Part shown: positions 54,734 to 60,000 of the stretch, piece after piece
Layout of the letters: every line of letters begins with the position of its first letter
How positions within the stretch are numbered: position 1 is the first letter of the stretch
Origin: Diphasiastrum complanatum
Lineage: Eukaryota; Streptophyta; Lycopodiopsida; Lycopodiales; Lycopodiaceae
DNA: 60,000 nucleotides
Assembly: GCA_029204225.1 (NCBI GenBank)
Contig: CM055108.1
Coordinates: 17,239,125 to 17,299,124 of the forward strand
Reading direction: 5' to 3'
Notes under the pieces: generated by a model
The model's database searches: none
What the model saw: the letters and a program-made list of their open reading frames with translations, nothing else
Told to the model about the DNA's origin: nothing
Position numbers and translations under genes: made by a program

Positions 54734-57700
54734 GTATGGAGCCCCTTGTCCAACTCATGCAAAATTGCGATCCAGTGCATGACTTGCCTTATTCATCCAT
54801 CTTATTTCACAATGAGCTGTTGTAGTATGAAACTAGGTACGTGTTTCTTGAACCTTATGGATAGAAATGAACCGCTGGTTCAAAAAATTTCACAATTCAA
54901 ACCTGCAATTTTCTTTGCCATGCTCTGGATATACCGAATTTGATTCCTATAGAAGATTTTGGATTAGTTATTGTTAAGGAAAATTGTCCCTCTATACCAG
55001 CAATATATATATCTGAGAGCTCATTCACAAGTTTTTTAACATGCTTGTGTTTGTAGAAGCTTTTTTGACATTATGTGCAAAAGATTCCTTAAAGTTGTAC
55101 ATTTCAACCGACGAGGTTTGGGTATTAAACCTACTAAAAAGCAGAAGGTTTCCCTTCTGAAATTTTGGAAAACATTTCTACCTTGATGTGTACATTTAAC
55201 CTGAGATGTGCATACTGTGATGTTGCCTTTAAACAAATTTTGGTTCTTCTAAGACTTTGATAAAGTTTGTCCATGTTCATAGCCTGTGATCTTCTGTTCT
55301 TTGATATATTCTCTCTACTAAGCTGTAATTGTTTCATATGCATCATGTCAGGTTGTGCTACTTGCCATAATTTAAAGAACTGGCTCTACAAGCTGTTTTA
55401 TACATTTCATGTGGAACAATACACAAACTTTCTAGAGACACGGCAAGCATATTCATATAGTTCATTTTTTGAGGGCTAATATGTTACTTATAAATCACAG
55501 AACATCCTACTTTAGAAAAATCAAGCATGTCATCAGAAAAGTAAGATGTACGAAGCTGCAAGCTGTCCTTTTCAGCTGAGACATGGATTTTCACCTCAAC
55601 GAACTTCAAATTAATAGAAGTTTTGATCTTCTTTTTAGTTGAGGCATGATTCTCTCCTCACAACCCTTCTCAATTATAGAAGCTTAAAACATACTTTCCT
55701 TTCTTCAATCACGACCAGCTAACTATCTCACAGTGCGTCTACAGTTAAATTCTGTATGAAAAATATAACATATAAGGAACTAACACAAGACATTCATGAT
55801 TGGACAGAGAACCCATAAATGTTGACATTTCTGGTATCCAGTTTTTGACAAATATAACACTTATTCTACAAAAATAATTGTCGCACCTTGGAAATATCAT
55901 GGAAAGAAAAGATGTCAAATTCAATTTCCAATAAACATCAAGTTACTTCGCCATTAGCACATACAACCACCTGAAAGAGAAAAGATGCATATTTTAATGC
56001 CGTGTTTTGTTCGAAAATGTGAATGAGTTTGACAAAGCCAGAAATACACTCACGTCACGCTGTAAAAAGTTAGCATGACATTTTGTGTTAGTAGTCCGTA
56101 TTATATCTCAATCAGGCATCCACGTACTATAAGGTTGTACTACTGTAGAAGTGGTTACGTTTAAGTACCACCTTGCTACTGGGGCTCGTTAAAAGATCAC
56201 ATGAAATTCCTCTAGATTCGATTGGAACATGGACACCATGGAATCAACCACAGACGTGACAAATGGATTATGGGCGAGGGAGTCGACATGAAAGCTCACC
56301 TTTTTAGTAGGACAACTTGGAATCAAACGCTTTCATCTGAACTAGAATCTAGAACGTGCCAGCTTTATTAGATATAAAACACTGTATCTAAGCTTGACAG
56401 AAGTATTATTGCTGTGCACCTTTCATGAATTCTTGTGTGTTCCATTCATCATCAACATGATGCACCTCGGGACAATATGTGTCACTGTAAAAATTTATGA
56501 AGCTGATGCATCTGTTTCATGAAACTCAATCTACCAACTTTTATTCCATTCTACATAATTCAAATGTAGTAAAACCAGGACCTTTAAGTAGACAATCATG
56601 AGGGACTAGTATTTACTGGTAATGCTTAAACAATAACAAAAACTCGCAGCAATATCATGTCACTAGATCAGCATAACAATTAGTAATAGACAACTTCAGT
56701 AAAGGTTTCCTTGCCTTCTTTAGATGATGTGAACTTGTTATAGTTTCTCCTTCCGGTTTTGATCTGTATACGTTTAACCCTTTTTTCAAGTAATTAGCTA
56801 AGATACCAGCATCTTCACCAGATTATGCGTCTCAGATGCACAGTTCTTTATTCAACAGTTATTTGTGGTACACAGATATTCCGTCCTAGCAAGCAAATGT
56901 GCTCCGTGGTGAAAACCAGTACAGTGAGAAATGGTACTGGCTGCTAGTCCTTGTCAAAATACCTTTAACAGTGAAGGGCATGGATGTGAAAGGCCTGATT
57001 TTGCAAGAAAATTTGAGAAGTATTTTCACTGTAACTTGCAAGAATGTTTTTCATGATAAACATTCACGGTACCATGCAACAAAATTCAATAGCTGGTTAT
57101 ACAAGCTGTCTCTGAAACAACCATCAATTTCCCCAGATTGAACTTAGTTTTGAGGTTCCTACAGCCTGTTTCACTTTGAGAGATGCCTGAAGACATAAAT
57201 TGCTGTTGATGACTTCTTCAGATTTTAAGTGCTGCATCAATCGTAGGAGAGATAAAATTAAGGCGTCATCCATTTGTTTCGAAACATGTGCCTGATCTGC
57301 TAAAAACCATGCATAACTGTGCGCTACAGCAAATCCAGCCTTTTGCTTAAAAATCAGTGACTATGATTGCCACAATAACATAAGGATTTTGCTACTAGTT
57401 TGCATTTAAGCACTTTCCACATTGTTCTGGTCAACCTGCAGAATATGCTTTACAGTATCAGATGCATTCGATACTGTTTCTGATCAAGTTCTAGCTTGTT
57501 CGTTGACACCTTGTTTGGATTATGTACTCCTACTTTTCTATTCTTTTTTATGTATGCCTAAAGCTGTTTGAATAAGACATTTTTAGTCCTCATGTTAAGC
57601 CAATATTGTTTATTCAGATCAGAAAAGAGCTCCCAATACTCTCTTGTAGCAGCATTCTTGCTTTCACATTTCAGGCTGCTATAAATTTCTTTTTTATCAT

Positions 57701-58209
57701 AAAATGGCCTATGCAAATAATTACAGAACATACAACAACATGAAATCATGCCACAATTACTTGACTTTTCTTTACAGCATAACCAGTTCACATAAAAAAT
57801 ATTTGAAACCTGTCTTGATCATCTTTGATATGCTGTATAACTGAATTCTGTGAGATGGATAAAGTCCAGTCTCTGTAAAACTATCAATATCATTAAACAT
57901 GAATTCAGCCTCCAAGTCGAAGGTATAAGATTTAGTACAAACAACACTTATTTTTACCCAACTTCATCAAAAGACACTATGTCCTCATAAAACAATAAAA
58001 CAATCTTTTGAACACCATCACGTTGAAGTGATGATATTGTAAAGTAAATACCCACGTCTAATAGAATGATTCATTAAGTATGCTGAAAAATAAGAGAGAT
58101 AACAAAAACATAAAATCTGCCATTCTATAGCCTTGGTGAGTCTTGATACATGATCATGAACCTTCCATGATCACCACTCTCTCCCTCTATACCCCTATTT
58201 GCAAGTTAG
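54734..58209. other. 3' flank of the FAF-family gene; no recognisable gene
   Basis: AT-rich, with only short frames lacking motifs. The first part must contain the 3' UTR, but no clear AATAAA lies in the first few hundred bases. No LTR ends, primer sites or tRNA-like folds were noticed. It appears less repeat-laden than the rest of the window. Confidence 0.5.
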
Positions 58210-59395
58210 TTTGATTTTCAGAATCCACAAACTCTAATGCCTTTTCTTTCATCATTGATCTTGCCTTTGTTACAGGCATCGCAGGACTTCAAGCATGCTG
58301 CATCTTTGATATTGACTCCAGTGAATGCTTTGCTCTAGCTAGCGTTGTATAGAGCAGCTGTATTCATGTATACAGCCTCCTGTGCCATACAATATCCATC
58401 GATTCGTTGACCTGGTGAGCTTGCTCTGAAGGTACTCGGATCTTGAGGTGATACAGGTTCCCCTTTCGTTTTCCTGTGGTGATGAGCTGAGTGGTTGCGA
58501 ATTCAACCACTTCGCAAGTATTGCCTTCAAAGGTGATTGTCAGTCCTACATCTACCATCTTGACAACAAGTAGTAGGTTCTTTTGAAGAGTGGGCACGTA
58601 TAGAGTGAAATCGAGCCTTCTGTCTCTTTCTTTGGTGCTTAATAACAGCACTCCAGTTCCGCTGACTTTGTGTCTAGAACCATCTCCCAAGATTATATAT
58701 CTGAAAGATTCTGATTCTTGATAATCAGTGATCATGTGTCTTGTTGCCACAAAGTGTGACGTTGCACCTGAATCAAAGACTATTTCTTGTGTATCTGAAA
58801 TTGATGTCGCACACACATTAGTACACAAGTAGGCTACTGGATTCTTGTCGTTGTTGGCTCTTTTTTCGGCCATCTTGGAGGATTCGGGTTTCTCCACATA
58901 TGATCGCTCTCTCTTCTGCTCTTAGCTTTTTTGTTTATGGGATTTTGGTAGCAGTCAATGGCTGTGTGACCCTTCTTATGGCAGTGGATGCATTCTATCT
59001 TTGGATTTAGCCAACACTTATCAATAGTGTGGCCTTCTCGTGTGCATCTCGTGCAGGTCTTCTTCTCACCATCTTGTTGTCTCGGCTTATTTTTGCTCTT
59101 CCATTTGCTTCCTTTGACTCCCTCTGACTGCTGCTTTCAATCTTGGCTTTGGTTTGACTCTCTCTTAGGCTTGAAATTCTTCTTCTACTTCTTTTTGTTG
59201 TTGTAGAGAGCTTGATCAGAGTTATCCTTGTCGTCAGGTGTTCACGGGCTTCCACCTCTTCTCCGGTCTCGATTACAGCCTTCTCAAGGGTCATTTGTGG
59301 ATCTTTAGCAAGCAATGTTCGGGTCGTCTGAAACGATCTCGGTAAAGCTCACAGCAGGTATGTGAGCTGCTTCTCCATTGAGACTGCATTCTCTA
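58210..59395 (-). pseudogene. Ty1/copia gag-protease-pre-integrase relic, CopA-like
   Basis: On the minus strand the piece begins within gag (TYLL, ALPRSFQTTRTLLAKDP, about 59390-59290), followed by zinc-knuckle text (EGHTIDKCWLNPKIEC, CIHCHKKGHTAIDC; about 59050-58960) in a shifted frame. The protease keeps FDSGATSHF (about 58775). The pre-integrase region runs through GKRKGNLYHLKI to WHRRLYT, shifts frame near 58365, and continues with HMNTAALY-like text and CDACNKGK to about 58210. It is the same family as CopA, which shares the tandem knuckles and ALPRSFQTTRTLL. Both ends are truncated and no LTR is attached. Confidence 0.87.
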
Positions 59396-59818
59396 TTCTA
59401 GAATTCTAAACTTGTAAACTTGTAAACAACAGATAATATTGAGTAGAACAACAACGGAAAGATATCTACTGCTAGCATGCATTCCAATATTGTAGATCAT
59501 ACACATCACAGAACAAAGCATTGAGAAAATCGCTTCTATTATCAAAGCTGAATTTACAATATTTTCTTGAGCACTGTCTATTTCCCAGATTAGTGCGTTG
59601 GCGCAAGAGAGATGTTCTCTCTCACAAATAATATGATTAGCTACTACTAATCTGCAAAACTCACTCTGGCGCTATCTCGAACTTTTACAGTTCTGTCTAT
59701 TCTGTGTCCATGACTGTCTCAGTCTGTATCTGCAATCTCCTTCTTATGTGAACAATCCAGGGAATTGATTAAGTTAAAAGATCTAATGAAAACAAATGCA
59801 TTAGGCATAATCAAAACT
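59396..59818. other. No recognisable gene
   Basis: AT-rich spacer beyond the copia relic. GAGAGATGTTCTCTCTC (about 59610) is a short inverted repeat of the kind also found in CopA-type LTRs (GAGAGAATTGTATCTCTCTC), so part may be a diverged LTR. Confidence 0.4.
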
Positions 59819-60000
59819 GATTCTAGTTTCCCGTCACTATCCTCCATGCATCATCCGCCTTCTGCCCTTTACATTGTGCCTTCACACTGTAGATCTTCGC
59901 ATTTTGCTAAAAGATTCTAGTTTCTCGCCTTCCGTGCATCAGCCGCCTTCTACCCGGTACACTGTGCCTTCACGCTGCAAATCTTCGCATTTTGCTAAAA
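59819..60000. repeat. Two tandem copies of an 88-94 bp repeat, running off the window
   Basis: GATTCTAGTTTC...GCATCA-CCGCCTTCT...TGTGCCTTCAC-CTG...ATCTTCGCATTTTGCTAAAA occurs at 59819-59912 and again at 59913-60000. The array may continue past the window end. Confidence 0.85.

Noticed and set aside
55267-57141. Small frames downstream of the FAF-family gene as additional genes or exons
   Set aside because: Short, without motifs, and the FAF-family frame ends with its own stop; no splice evidence.

Overview
The window looks like nuclear DNA of a land plant with a large, repeat-filled genome. The evidence is dense, nested Ty1/copia and Ty3/gypsy LTR retrotransposons, copia primer-binding sites complementary to plant initiator-Met tRNA, LTR promoters with TATA boxes, and one host gene of the plant-specific FANTASTIC FOUR (FAF) family. 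The species cannot be read from the sequence; a fern or other large-genome vascular plant is only a guess. No rRNA, tRNA or CRISPR features were seen.

Layout. 1-1.65 kb: 3' end of a decayed copia element (Cop1). 1.65-4.9 kb: no recognisable gene, one collagen-like low-complexity patch. 4.92-5.56 kb: a solo LTR with target-site duplications. 6.8-8.25 kb: a truncated LTR of the same family and a minus-strand copia RT/RNase H relic. 8.26-10.99 kb: 5' LTR, tRNA-Asp-type primer site, leader and gag of a gypsy element (GypD). 10.99-22.18 kb: degenerate copia element CopA, which carries inside it a complete but degenerate copia element CopB (13518-19138). 22.19-22.37 kb: a short foreign junction piece. 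22.37-28.64 kb: CopC, a young copia element with an intact 1317-codon gag-pol on the minus strand. 28.64-30.12 kb: RNase H and integrase of a gypsy element, perhaps the rest of GypD. 31.2-34.75 kb: truncated minus-strand copia CopE. 35.16-41.86 kb: plus-strand copia gag (CopF) split by CopG (35797-41615), a near-intact minus-strand copia element with one nonsense codon. 41.9-46.3 kb: mostly unassigned. 46.3-49.8 kb: a gypsy-like LTR end and primer site, then a 68-bp tandem array and a long T-rich tract. 49.8-50.6 kb: copia gag relic. 51.4-54.7 kb: the host FAF-family gene with a repeat-rich leader. 54.7-58.2 kb: its 3' flank. 58.2-59.4 kb: copia gag/protease relic. The window ends in an 88-bp duplication.

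How the parts work together. The retroelements record successive insertions: B into A (TSD AGAAT) and G into F (TSD AGGAT) are proven by exact 5-bp duplications and by resumption of the host reading frame after the insertion. LTR pairs differ greatly in age: CopC differs at 2 of 495 aligned bases, CopG by about 15 substitutions and a 10-bp deletion, and CopB is far more diverged, largely by transitions. Only the FAF-family gene looks like a functional host gene; its 10 x 18-residue internal repeat and its minisatellite, uORF-containing leader are the least ordinary features here.
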